Part shown: positions 12,801 to 24,026 of the stretch, in pieces | How the letters are laid out: every line of letters begins with the position of its first letter | Numbering within the stretch: the stretch's first letter is position 1 | NCBI RefSeq assembly: GCF_020921035.1 | Contig: NC_063153.1 | Span: 14,632,001-14,696,000, forward strand | Source of the DNA: Rhodamnia argentea | Lineage: Eukaryota; Streptophyta; Magnoliopsida; Myrtales; Myrtaceae | DNA length: 64,000 nucleotides | Direction: 5' to 3' | Translations under genes and position numbers: made by a program | The notes under the pieces: model-generated | Told to the model about the DNA's origin: nothing | The model's database searches: none | What the model saw: the letters and a program-made list of their open reading frames with translations, nothing else

Positions 12801-13728
12801 GAAAAAGGTTCTACTTTTAGGATAAGTGTTGGAGGCTGGTTGAATTTGTAGTCTACCTGCCAGTTATAGATGATTTTTTTGTGATTTTTGAGACCAGGGG
12901 ATTCAGTTGTCTTCAAAGAATCAGATGGAATTTCCTAGATGATAGTTATGGGTTTTGCTTTTTTGACTCGTAAGTGTCCTGGAAATATGCTTCTTTAAAT
13001 TGGACTGAGAAAAGAAGTACATATTGGAGCTAACTGCCCTTTCAAGGTTAGGAGAAAGCTTCGTGCATGTTTCAGAAACTTGCCTGTCCCTGTAGATTTT
13101 CTGGAGCTTTTGGGTTGGATCTAGGAACTTGTTCTGGAGATTTTGAGACTTGCATACTGATCTCACATGTTGCTGGACCAATATTTTCTGTGGTGTCTGC
13201 ATTTCCGAATTTGTTGAGATCTTTGTTAACTTTCTATTCTATGATTCTGCAGACTTTCAGTCCGTAATAAGCTATTCTGACATGGTATTAGTTTACATGA
13301 TTTGCTGGTTAGATTGTTCCAAAATGCAGTCTCCACTGCTGTAATCATTCTTTGGTTCTTTCCGTCTAGCTCATGGTGCTTTTACTTGCATATTGCATAT
13401 CTGACAATAGATACTCAACTTGTTTCTGAGAATTTCTTGGTCATCTTAAGGAGATTTCCTTCATTCATTCCAGGAAACCTGTAGAGCATTTCCTAAAGGC
13501 TGTTGATGAAGTAACACCAAAGGATATCGCGTCTATTGCCCAAAAGCTCCTAAAATCTCCATTAACAATGGCATCATATGGGGACGGTAATTTCTGCGAT
13601 TGTGATTTTCTTTCCTGGATTGTCAGCTTATGCACCTCAATCTATCCTAACATTGGAATCCCCTTGCTTTTGCAGTTATTTATCTTCCGACTTATGATTC
13701 GATCAGCAGGAAGTTCCACGTGAAATGA
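6852..13728 (+). CDS. MPPA: Mitochondrial processing peptidase alpha subunit
   Basis: Non-catalytic substrate-recognition subunit of the peptidase that removes presequences in mitochondria. In plants it is also core protein 2 of the bc1 complex. Thirteen exons join in frame to 506 aa: 6852-6890, 8325-8567, 8688-8984, 9090-9257, 9386-9553, 9649-9729, 9904-9970, 10355-10452, 12216-12288, 12376-12446, 12573-12622, 13474-13586 and 13676-13728. The N-terminus MYRAAASRLRALKGHACNKQ is an Arg/Ala-rich presequence. The peptidase M16 fold follows: LPNGVQIASE, ATHLLERMAFKTTKNRSH (degenerate zinc site, as expected for alpha), and the glycine-rich loop MLLGGGGSFSAGGPGKGMYS that contacts presequences. It ends YLPTYDSISRKFHVK. 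Length matches the family, and every junction is GT-AG with consistent phase. Intron 1 is 1.4 kb and intron 8 is 1.8 kb. Confidence 0.96.
10013..10192 (+). mobile_element. Au SINE inside MPP-alpha intron 7
   Basis: A tRNA-derived SINE in the same orientation as the host gene. The 5' end ggagccttggcgcaacagtg is the Au tRNA-like head with the A box. gaggtcacaagtttgagtca is the B-box region. The body aagcagcctcttgcaaaaat, then gtaaggctgtgtacattaga and cattgcgggatctttgggca, follows the Au consensus to its end near ctgcca. No clear target-site duplication is visible, so it is an old insertion. The intron is spliced around it. Confidence 0.9.
11656..12082. mobile_element. hAT-like MITE inside MPP-alpha intron 8
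   Basis: The ends tagtggtgagca and (reverse complement) tagggctgagca match at 10 of 12 positions. The interior near both ends carries degenerate ggtttggttcggtt / aaccgaaccg phrases typical of a widespread plant MITE class. Flanks gttgctgg and gttccttg match at 6 of 8, compatible with a decayed 8-bp hAT duplication. Non-coding. Confidence 0.6.
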
Positions 13729-15226
13729 TGATTGACTATACTGGCTTGTGACGTGATAGTCTTTACAGTTTATCCTTCTTTAACAGTGCATATCTTCGAG
13801 CGCTCTTTGCCACATTTCTGGTGAAAAATAAGGACTCTGATTCTTTGTTGAACGATAATCAGTGAAACAGGGAAGCAGCAGCTCATGCGGGAGATTTTTG
13901 TTGGGGCCTAGTTTGCCTGTCGACTCTTTTGGTTTTTACTTATTAATTTTTTATGGCCATCTGATGTAAGCTACCTCATCTGGATATTTTCGCGATATTT
14001 TGTGCAATGTTTTAGATCTAATAATATTTTTCTTAAAACAATATCTTGGCTGAACTCCTGACTCGGACAGATTACATATGGCTTGGCCGTCGGCTTTGGC
14101 TCGTTGCCATTTTTAACATTTACTAATATTTGAAGCAAGTGCTTGATACTCATGATTATTGATTCATGCTTGGAAAAGGGTATGTACTTTGGGACATGAT
14201 AACTTGACGTCATCCTCACCTTCTTGTTGAAAGGCTCAAAGCCAATCCCTAGGAGTGGATTTCTCCCATATAAAGTGTTAATACAACTATTCTAATGGTT
14301 AACTATCTTTGTAACTCTAGAGCTGTTTTAGTTAGTTTAAATTATTTTAAGCTACATTAAAGGCTGATTATTTTGGACAATTTATGCCACATAGCTAAAT
14401 GTCAAAGGAATTTCTTTCTTAGCTCTCACTCTCGTTCCCAAGGATCATACAATTGAGGGGAGAGAACACCTATGTTTATAAAGACTAGAGATGCATCTCC
14501 CTATCTATTAATATGAGTGCACAGCTTTTGTCCAATCATATTACAAGAAATTCTCTGTAGTACAATACATTGACATATTGTCTGCCCCTAGGAATCTTCT
14601 ATCTAAGAATCTTCTATATAACCCGAGAGAGACATCCGTTCTTCTTGCATGGTTCACGGTCCCTCGAGCTTGAAAACCTCTGAACCGTGACACGAGCATT
14701 TCCATATTAAATTTTGTGCTGTCCATGCTATTGATAGGCCAATTATACGAAACACAACATGCCGTTAGACATATCGTTCATTTCTATTACTTAGGTGTGT
14801 TTCACTAAAGAAGCAAACATATATTTCTCAACATTATGGACTTGCATATATCTAGATGCATCTTTTTGTATAAGTGCAACATTTACGAATGGATGCATTT
14901 CGTTTCGTCGTTTCTAATGACTTCTAATTTGTGCAATTAACTCTCATAATCATGTCCTTTGTTCATCAACCCATAAAACCAGTCTGTTCATGCGGCTGCT
15001 GACATGTGTAAATTATAATTTTATAATATCGAATATATTAGCTTATCTCGACGACGCATGAAGAGAGGGGGAGGAGAGAGACTGGCTGCCACGGACTGCA
15101 CAGCCACCTCCAACAACAGCACCGGCAGCAGCCAAACTCGCCAGCTGAGTGTCGAGATGACTTACGAAGTGTCAGGACTCGCCTCTCCCCAAGGCCTCTC
15201 GAAAATCCTATGTCATAACATACCAT
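13729..15226. other. MPP-alpha 3' UTR and spacer
   Basis: The first about 300 bp, T-rich and with several aataat/aataaa-like signals near 13930-14030, is the likely 3' UTR of MPP-alpha. The rest holds no gene I can support. It may include a decayed LTR that would end just before the primer-binding-like site at 15227. Confidence 0.4.
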
Positions 15227-15240
15227 TGGTATCACAGCCA
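15227..15240 (+). mobile_element. Possible retrotransposon primer-binding site remnant
   Basis: tggtatcacagcca matches 13 of 14 bases of the site complementary to initiator-methionine tRNA that follows the 5' LTR of plant retrotransposons (tggtatcagagcca). The preceding sequence ends ataaca a few bases upstream, as an LTR might. No second LTR or gag-pol was found, so this would be a fragment. Confidence 0.3.
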
Positions 15241-15484
15241 CAGTCAACTAGGAAGTTAATAAAAACCCGAAGATCAAAGCAATCAAAAAGCTGCCCGCCA
15301 CGAGTATTTGGTAATCCAGGGACACCCGTAACCGCAGATATCACCGTCAAGTGGGTAAATCCATTTGCCAACAAGAAAAAGCGTCAGAATTCACTGAAAA
15401 GACTCAATTACAACAAAATGAAGCAGGATACACCACACAACAATAGCTCTTTTGTTCGTATCTTCATACTCACTTGACCTTTTT

Positions 15485-15505
15485 TCTCTCTCTCTCTCTC
15501 TCTCT
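15485..15505. repeat. (TC)n microsatellite
   Basis: A dinucleotide run of about ten units just downstream of the PTPMT stop codon, probably in or next to its 3' UTR. Confidence 0.9.
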
Positions 15506-15605
15506 TAGACACAAGATACCGGGGACAATTCCTACTCAATACAACTTATTCCCAGAAGATTTCATGTACAAACGTCAAAAAGACTCGCCATGACATGCAA
15601 ATGCC

Positions 15606-18168
15606 TTAGCATGCACGTGCCTCCGGTACTGGCAACCGCCTTGGCAGACTCCCAATACCACCAGATACTTTTAGCGAAGCGAAAAGACAAGACAACTTTG
15701 CAATCATGGGTCTTGACCTTGTCACCTTGGGGATGATGGCCAGCTCCTTACCATAATTATCTTCCGAGGTGCACTGGTACCCTTCGAGATCAGCCTTTGT
15801 TATAAAGACTGTGTCCCCCGATCCTGAAGGAGAACATACCGCCATCGTTCTTTGGCCCTTGCTATATTCTTGAACTGCCTGCTCAGAAAAAAAATTGAGG
15901 AGTGGCAAACAATAACTTAGAACCGTTAAGACAAGGACACAATTGCCTAAAACGCACTGGATAAGAACGTATACAGCTAAAACTAAAGCCAAAAATATTC
16001 TAATAGCATCTACCCGCACATCTACAGCTAGAACAACCAAACTTCTCTCGTAGCTTCTATAATCTACCATTCATCGAGTCATTAACATAGTACTAGACTC
16101 TGGTATCTATTTGTCCATGTCACTAGATTAGACTCACGTGTCTCAGCTCGACTAGTATGATAATACAGGAATAGAGATCATGGGCTAGCTTAATATGAAC
16201 AAATCCTTAGCAAATAAGTGTTTAGTTACTTTTGTGGCACCAAAGGTCAAAATCCTATCTCTCCCTCATGCACATTGACACAAGGAAACAGAATTTTCAA
16301 GATCAATAAAAATCCTAAAATTTTAGTTTTGCAGTTTGAGTCAAATTTGTTTATGAAAACTTGATGATCATTCCAGCTCAAGAGTCGAGGTCTTCAAAAA
16401 TTCAACTTCAATATTCGATTGTGTTGACTCAATTTGACTTGATCACATGCATATTATCCCTTTCCAACCAAGGAAAGAAATAACTATAAACACGATCCAA
16501 AAACGAAAACCAGCAAGCTTGTCCTTACCTTCCACTGCGCAGGGGCAAGGAGTACACGAGGCCTTCTAGACCTAACATATTCGAGAGCAGCACCAGGAGT
16601 CATCTGTTTATACTTTACCTGCAAACAAAGAGGAGCTCAATCTTCTATCTGATAAAAAAGAGGAACAAACTTCCATGCCAGAAATAACAAGTTATGCATC
16701 TATTCCTCTGTAAGAGATGAAACTTACCAAATAGCAGAGCACTATTGTCGTGCTCCTCCCACGACCAGCTTTACAATGGACATATGTTGTTTGGCCACAT
16801 GATGACTTTCCTAAACGAAGATAGCAGAACAATATCAGATGATTGAAGAAATCCTCATGGCAGAGACGACAACATAGAGCCAGAGTCAAAAGGAACATGC
16901 AGAAAAACAAAAAGCCAGCTTCAAAGATGTCATACTGTAAATGAAGTCCACTGCATGGTCAATGTCAATGAAAGATGGAGCAAAGAGATAATCCCTGGTA
17001 GGCATTACAAGGTGGTCAATCCCATGGGCCTGAAGCAAACAAGTGAGTTAAGTAGTGAGTAAGATATCATAAGCAAACCAAACATAGATCAGCTCGCAAA
17101 AGAAAGATATCTCAAGAATCTGTTGATAGGTAATCATGGATGGAAACTGTATCACAAACAATAGCATGAAATGAACCCTCTTTATAGTCTACCCTGTCGA
17201 GAGCAAGGGTCCCGAGGAAATGAATTGGTAGAGAAAACTCAGCACATGGCAAAAAATAAGCACATGACATGATCTCAAGGATATACGCACATGGTACAAA
17301 GATGACGGCACCAAAGTTTCATAAGGTTCATTTAAGGTGATGACACCACCAACACCAAGCTGCTTAAGTCTTGGAACGTCCTTGGGAAATGGCACTGCAC
17401 CCAGCAAAAGAAACTGCAGAACATCAAAAGAAAACAACTCTGTGAGAATACCATAAAATCAATCTTAGTATCTATCTTTGGAAAGGTCAGGACAAACAAT
17501 TTATTTCATAAACGATGAAAGGCACTTAGCTACTATCTTTTCAGTAGCAACAGTAGTATGTTTCTGGTCCATCAGCTGCAAATTTAATCTCAGCAAACAC
17601 CACCATAGATGAGCTTAACCTTCCCTCGATTTTCAAAATTGTAAACCTGAAGAGAAAATCCTTCCGCGCCCAAGATTGTGTCAACGCTCCAGCTTCCCGG
17701 TGTGCCCATTCATTTACTTCACATGCACTTCTCAGCCATCCAAACTAACAAATAACACACAAAAACACACAGAACACACCAATACGAAAGACGCAGTTCT
17801 CGACTATCTGATCAACACCTCCCAGCACTCCCTCAAAGACCAATCAGCCGCACCAACCAACCAAACCTCATAACATGTCTCGGTAAATAGTCAACAGGAT
17901 GCACATAAGGAGACCGCAGCAATTTCTTAAATTTCCACCAAAAAAAAAAAAAGAAACAGAATGAAACCTGATCGATTTCATCCCACCATCTGAACTCAGC
18001 TTGGATCTTGTTTCGAAACACATTATACAAGAGCGTGGGGTAAAACAAGATCCTCGCCCCCGCACCCACCAAAACCATCTTCGTATCGTAGCTCACGACC
18101 ATCTTCCCGTGAACCCCATCGTCCCTCTCCCTCTCCCTCTCCACATCCTCCAATTCCTCGATCTTCAT
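15606..18168 (-). CDS. PTPMT2: Phosphatidylglycerophosphate phosphatase, PTPMT type (dual-specificity fold)
   Basis: Dephosphorylates phosphatidylglycerophosphate to phosphatidylglycerol for membrane lipid and cardiolipin synthesis, in mitochondria or plastids. Six exons on the minus strand join in frame to 287 aa: 18168-17968, 17413-17291, 17029-16936, 16810-16728, 16618-16529 and 15878-15606. Conserved landmarks are VLVGAGARILFYPTLLYNVF (a family-specific hydrophobic segment), LGAVPFPKDVPRLKQLGVGG, ITLNEPYETLVP, PTRDYLFAPS and the catalytic P-loop VHCKAGRGRSTT, with Cys and Arg both present. After VLLAPAQWKAVQEY the protein has a tail of about 85 residues, also typical of the longer plant members. 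ATG 18168 (MKIEELED) is the only good start; the frame stays open upstream without another ATG before 18258. The choice of PTPMT2 over PTPMT1 rests on synteny. Confidence 0.93.
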
Positions 18169-18486
18169 CCCCCTTAACCCTAACTCCGGACCCAGAATCT
18201 CGACGACCCGGGAAAACCGAAGTCGAGAACGAAGCGCCACCAATTCAGACAACCTCACACCGGTGCACGTGGGGGTCTCAGGAAGCCGAGGAAAGGCAAA
18301 TGAATCGGAGATGGGTATGCAAGGAATCGCGATTGGGGGGGCCCTGATTCGGGAAGGCTTTTGAGCTGGAGAGAGTTCACACTCAGATTCGTTGATGCAC
18401 AGAATAAGGAAAGGGAATCGGACAGTGCACGATTGGATTCGTTTCCTTCTCCAGATTCGTATTCAAGAACTCCATCAATTCCATGG

Positions 18487-18513
18487 AGATTTCTCTCTAT
18501 CTCTCTCTCTCTC
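18487..18513. repeat. (CT)n microsatellite in PTPMT 5' leader
   Basis: Imperfect CT run about 320 bp upstream of the PTPMT start codon. Read on the coding strand it is a GA-rich leader, a common feature of plant 5' UTRs. Confidence 0.8.
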
Positions 18514-19077
18514 TCCTCGTTCTGGAAAGTGACGAAATGAAATTTGGAAGTCAAAACGCATGGGGACTGAGGTGGTCCGAATTTGGGCTCCGTGTTGGGA
18601 TCAAATTACTGAACTGCCATTTTCTCTTTCCCCTTTCTTTGGCTATCGTTGTTTCTGGAGCTCCGCCACTCAAAAAAAAAATTCAAAAGCCTGATCAGGC
18701 CAGGTCTCTCGGGGTAAATTTCCTAAAACGCCCCTCTACTTCAGGTGTATTCTCAATTTTGCCCTCGAATTTTTTTTTTTGTCTGAAAGAAATTTCAAAC
18801 CCATTCCCCAAATCTGATCATGCTTTCCGATAGATCGCGCCCATTTCTTTAAGATTATCGATATCAAAAGGTTATTGTTACTTCGTACGAAGTCGAGGGT
18901 GTTGAAGAAGCCGCGAATTTTGATTGCGAATTTCTAATTGGCCATGATGTTAATCATCTAAGGAAACAGATGGCAAATACTGAAGGCATGAGTAGATTTG
19001 AAACTAGAGTGAAAGTTGAAACTTTTTTTAAAAAAAAGTATTCGGAACAAGAGTTGCGATCGAACCTAAAATTAAGA
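18514..19077. other. Spacer upstream of PTPMT
   Basis: Promoter-side spacer with A and T runs (18669, 18770). No gene or clear repeat seen. Confidence 0.4.
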
Positions 19078-19889
19078 ATACTTTTTAAAGAATATATATG
19101 TCCATTAGAAGTCATAAAACTTGTCATGAAAGTACAATTAAGTCCTAAAACTTGCAAAAAATGCAATCAAATTATAAAATTTGACAAATTAGTACAATCG
19201 AGTTATTCCGTTAACTCAATCCAATTTAGTTAACGGAATATTTTCTCTCCTACACGACGATGATATGGCTAAAACGATGTTGTGTTGGTCCAAATCTGAT
19301 TTTTTATATATTTTATTCAAAATAATTTTAAAAATAAGATAAAATTAAATAAATAATTAATAAGATAAGCAGAAGCAAAATTGTTAGCAAGGGCTGGAGC
19401 CCTCGCCACCGCCGCTGCCGCCCACCATTGCCAGAAAGGGCATGCGTTGGTGGGGAAATGGTCAACAAGCCTGATTGCAGGAGAGGGTTGGCTGGCCCTC
19501 ATCCAAATCGGGTGAGGGTCATTAGCCCCTAGCTGGGGTTCAGCAACTCCTGCCGACCATTTCCCCACCATCATCGACCATTTTCGGAAGTGGTGGGATG
19601 GTAGCGATGAGGGCTTTCTACTTTTTTTTTAAACCTTAAATTTTAAATATTTTTATAAAAAATTATATTAAAAATCAAATTTAGACTAAAACAATATTGT
19701 TTTAACCACGACATCACCATATATGAGAGAGAAAATATTAAAAAAAGCCATGTCAGCATTTTTCATTAGCCAAATTGGAGAGAGTTAACCGAAGGATTGG
19801 ATTGCATCTTCCGCAAGTTTTATACCTCAATCTCATTTTCGTGACAAATTTTAGAACTTCGAGTGAACATATCCTTTTAAAGAATTATG
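19078..19889. repeat. Foldback element with GC-rich core
   Basis: The left arm (ctttttaaagaatatatatg, later aagtcctaaaacttgcaaaa) and the reverse complement of the right arm (attctttaaaaggatatgtt, later gaggtataaaacttgcggaa) are imperfect inverted copies. The middle, about 19388-19620, is GC-rich (gcaagggctggagccctcgc) and AT-rich on both sides. Non-coding. Same architecture as several other elements in the window. Confidence 0.65.
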
Positions 19890-20950
19890 CCCTCTCTCAA
19901 GCTTTTTCTCATTTCCTTTTTTCCTGTTTTTTCAGCCCATTTTTGGCCCAAAGCTCTCTTTGTTGTGGACAATTTTGGGTTGTTTGGGGGGTTTTGGGGC
20001 GGGGGGTTGGTGGGGCGTGGTTAGGCAATTTGATGACCTAACAATTACCTAATCCTGAATTTCTTTATCACTGCAAATATCTTATTAAGTACGTGTTTAA
20101 GTGACCCGTGCCTTTTGAGACGTTACACTTTTGCCTTGTGGCGTAGAATTCCTTTCTATATAACCGTTATAATATAGTTACAAACATGGTAGGAATATCA
20201 TCAATAACCGTGATATTATTCGATATTTCCTCATATTCTAGGATCATTAGTTCCCTTATTAGATTAAATCATCTCGTATCTTTTACACATTGTTCAAGTC
20301 TATATATCCCTTAATTGCGATACATTATAACGTCGAGTGATATGGTAATCTTTTTCTTATTTTTCAGTTCTAATGTGTCAAATTGTTGAAACGATTCACA
20401 TGAAAAATCACCATAGTAAGTATTTGTTCATAATCTTATCATTTCTACAATATCGTGCTATAGGCCCATAGCTAAGACATTTTTTAATGAACAAGGCAAA
20501 TTAGGATAAGGTGTTCATATGGAAGTGGGGATTGTGAAAATTTGTGCATAAAAAGTTTTTGGGAATTACTAGACAATAATAATAATTTGTTCCTCGTTTA
20601 TCTCTTCGAAATTAATAAATCAGATGTGATGAACGCATTTATATTTTACCAAGTGAACAGCACGACTTTCGACCCCAACAAAAAAAAAAAAAAAAACAAT
20701 ACAACTTCATTGTGTCACTTGTCACACGTACTTTTTATTGGACTATTTCATTGTTATTTGTCTCTTTACATGAAGCAGTAGCCTCAGTAACATTTGCCGG
20801 TAATTAATATTTTAAGGATGTGTTTATTTTACGAAAAATCCATGGATCGAGAAACATTCTCTAAAAACGATTATCTATTTTGCTTACAAAAATGAAAAGA
20901 GAAAATGGAAAAAAAAGAATTTTTTCCTCATCCACAAAAACGTTTATGCA
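19890..20950. other. Spacer, no gene seen
   Basis: AT-rich; a G-rich patch at 19970-20020. 20815-20900 carries the gtttattttacgaaaaatcc phrase shared with repeats near 4690, 27070 and 42150. Confidence 0.4.
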
Positions 20951-20960
20951 TAAATTATTG

Positions 20961-21776
20961 GGTCCAATACAGAAAAAAAAAAACCTCAAATTTTAGCATT
21001 TGTGACAATTTTATCCAAAAAAATTTCTTATAAAAAACCTCCAACTTTTACATTTGTCTCAAATTCTACCCCAAACTTTTCCTTTTGTTCAAATTCTACC
21101 GGTCTAGTACCAAAAAAGCATTCAACTTTAGCATATGTCCAAATTATATCCAAAACTCTATTTTTTTTTGTCTCATAAAAAATCTCAAACTGTTACTTTT
21201 GTCCCAATTCTACCATTGTTAGCTTTCTGTTCATAATCACCATTAATTAATCTTATGTGGCATTTTTACGTTGTTAATGAATTACACCTTAGTAAAACTT
21301 CTCTTATGTAGTTTGCTTCCCCTACATATTGTCGAGAGATATAGAGTCACTCAAAACGGCACGTTTTGTATTCTTTTCGGCACTCAGCAGCCCAAAAATC
21401 GGCTAGACATGGAGATATTTGGACTAACAATCTAAAACCTTGACGTCCCTGAAATCTACCGTTTCTAAATTTCGAAGATTCATTGGTAAATTTGACGAGA
21501 AAACTTGATCCATATTGAATTAACTAATGGTGATTATGGACGAAAGACTAACGGTGGTAGAATTATGATAAAAGTAAAAGTTGAAGATTTTTATAAGACA
21601 AAAAAAATGTTTTGAATATAATTGGAACATATGCTAAAGTTGAGTTTTTTTGGGTATTAGATCGGTAGAATTTGAGACAAAAGTAAAAGTTAGGGAGTTT
21701 TTTATGAGATAAAAAAAAGTTTTAAATATAATTGTCAGAAATGCTAAAGTTGGAGTTTTTTTTTTTACATTAAGCC
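20961..21776. mobile_element. MULE-like MITE, copy 2 (10-bp target-site duplication)
   Basis: An 816-bp foldback element flanked by a perfect 10-bp duplication, taaattattg, at 20951-20960 and 21777-21786. The arms are about 280 bp. The left arm reads ctcaaattttagcatttgtg and later ctcaaattctaccggtctag. The right arm holds the reverse complements (gtcagaaatgctaaagttgg, gatcggtagaatttgagaca). The unpaired middle (acggcacgttttgtattctt) matches copy 1 at 3600-4040. No coding capacity. Duplication length and long arms point to a Mutator-like origin. Confidence 0.85.
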
Positions 21777-22070
21777 TAAATTATTGTAGACATTGGAAAT
21801 GTTTTCCGTTGACTGGCTTTTCTAAGCGATATGACCAATCAATTTTAAGAAAATAGTTTCGAAATCATCGGCTTTTTAGGACCGGCACGAGAAATTTCCC
21901 CGTGTTTAAGTTGAAAGAGAGCTTATCGAAAAAATAAAAATAAACGAGCTTTTAATGAGATGTCATTACTTGGATTCTCGATCTCATTAACTGCCCTCTT
22001 TGACTCCAATATTCATGGAAAATTTAATGTGCTTTGATCGGTTTAGGGATCTCAATTATCAATGTATGCG

Positions 22071-23080
22071 CACGTGATTAATCCCGAGAATCACGTTTGA
22101 AAATTAATTGCACCTTTATATCCACGTCTTGGTTTGACTAGTCAAGTTCATGTTTTCGACCAAAAAAAAAATGGTTCACGGTACTTTTTTTTTTTTTTTA
22201 CTTTTGTAATTATGAGATTGATAGAGTCATATACTCACTTAATTTGTTTTTTTGGAATCTTGATTAATGCTGCTATATACGGTGTCATTCCATATGAAAG
22301 TAACGAAAATAATCTCTCGTTCATATGGTTCGAAAGTTAAAACTCCGCGATCCATGTTCATCTTCGTGCCTAGATCACGAGAATCGCATGCGAAAGTTGA
22401 TTTCCCGCACCCTTTATTAGCTCACAGTTCTTGGAAGCTCTTATTATGTATTCCATTTTTAGCTTGGGTCGGGAATAATTGTCCATTGAATGTAGTATTT
22501 ATAGTAAATGAATCCAGGCTAGTGAAAACATCGGATCTCATGCATGTTCAGTGAGATTTGACCGTACATACTTGTTTTATGCATATGTTAAATTTACTTA
22601 ATCACGAGAATCATGTGAAAAATGAATTGTGCCGTTATCATTTTGGTTTGACTGATAAAGCTCTGGACACATTTTTTTTCCGGAATGATCGAATAAAAAA
22701 TTCACTTAATTATTTTTTGTAATTCGAGTTGACACTAATATATAATAGAATACATTATATGAAAATAACGAAAATGATCGCTCGTCGAAACGGTTCGACG
22801 GTTGAAACTCTGCAATTCACATTCTTCTTCGTGTTTAAATCACGAGAATCGTATGTGGAAATCGATTTCCCTTTGCCCTCTTTTCAGCTCACAATTCCAA
22901 CATGTTGTTGATAGAAGATAGTGTTGCACATTTAATTTTTAGTTTGGGTCGGGAATAACGGTACAAACGACGTAGCATTTATAGCAAACGAATCCAGACT
23001 ATTAAAAACAACAGGTCTCGTACGGAATCCGTGAGGCCTGACGGTACATAAACAATTGATACATGTATTGAATTTACCAA
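22071..23080. repeat. Diverged tandem duplication, unit about 520 bp
   Basis: Two head-to-tail copies, roughly 22071-22595 and 22596-23080. Matching landmarks are cccgagaatcacgtttgaaa / atcacgagaatcatgtgaaa, agtaacgaaaataatctctc / aaataacgaaaatgatcgct, ttgggtcgggaataattgtc / ttgggtcgggaataacggta, and ggtctcgtacggaatccgtg against gatctcatgcatgttcagtg. The copies are clearly diverged and have no ORF in common. Family unknown. Confidence 0.75.
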
Positions 23081-24026
23081 ACAATTATCCTTTCGTATAC
23101 ATAAATTTTGGCTTTCATACCAATCACAATAAACTAACAAGAATTACAAAAGGCCAAAGAAGTAAATGCGCATTTTTTTTTTAATTACGAAAGAATCACA
23201 TTACCAGGAAGAATGGTAGGTTATGGATTGTGAACGCGCTGTATGATTGAGAGAATATTCGAGCCAAAAAATAAAGAATAAAGAATAGGGTCCAAAAAAA
23301 CGAAACAAACAAAATAAAAAAGAACAATTAACTTTATTATCTTTGGACATGTTTAAGGATAATGCGCGAGTGTGTGAATTGACAGGCGGATTAGCATCAA
23401 GATTAGGCCCTTCTTCCTGTTCCTTTTTTTTTTAAATTATGTGATGTTGACTACTTGACTAGGTGACACGAGACTTTTATATTTCTCAATGCAAAATTAT
23501 TTTGTCTTTAGATATATAAATTTTTTTAATCTTGAAAATGATTGAAATCCGTTCACTATCTTGAAACTGGCAAAATTCTTAGGTTTTAGATAGTAATATA
23601 AAATATTTGCTAATCATAAGCCTGGTTTACCTATTATTATATATTTTTTCCTATTCATAACACGTGTTATCGAGATTACACCGTTGTCTTATTACACTAT
23701 CTACCTCTCTTAAATCTCAATTCATTAGTAAGAAAGGTCACTAGTATTTTAATCAATAATGGGTCCGCATGTCGACAGAAGAAGTCAAGAAGGTGATGTG
23801 ATTCTAGGGCAACGGCACTTTTCAGGAGCGTTCTTGAAAAAAAAAAACTCGTAAAAGATTATAATTAAAGACTAAAAAAAAGGGGGCAACAGGTGTAGAC
23901 TTAAATATTAAGAGAGTTTGCTCTGGGGTTCAAGTCTTGTTAAGGGCACTCTAACAAAATCCAAACCATGCCCTTCAAATTGCCCGGGCAGGAGGTCTAA
24001 TTGAGGTGTTCATCCTATTAGGGATG
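23081..24026. other. Spacer, no gene seen
   Basis: AT-rich, with poly-A and poly-T tracts. Nothing I can assign. Confidence 0.4.

Noticed and set aside
14642..14690. Possible hairpin (ggttcacggt ... gaaccgtga)
   Set aside because: An 8-bp stem with a long loop in spacer; no gene or terminator context.
15058..15477. 139-aa plus-strand ORF downstream of MPP-alpha
   Set aside because: No recognisable domain, low-complexity start, and it overlaps a primer-binding-like site. More likely retrotransposon debris.
23925..24000. Possible tRNA-like B box (ggggttcaagtcttgtt)
   Set aside because: No acceptor stem, D arm or anticodon arm can be placed around it.
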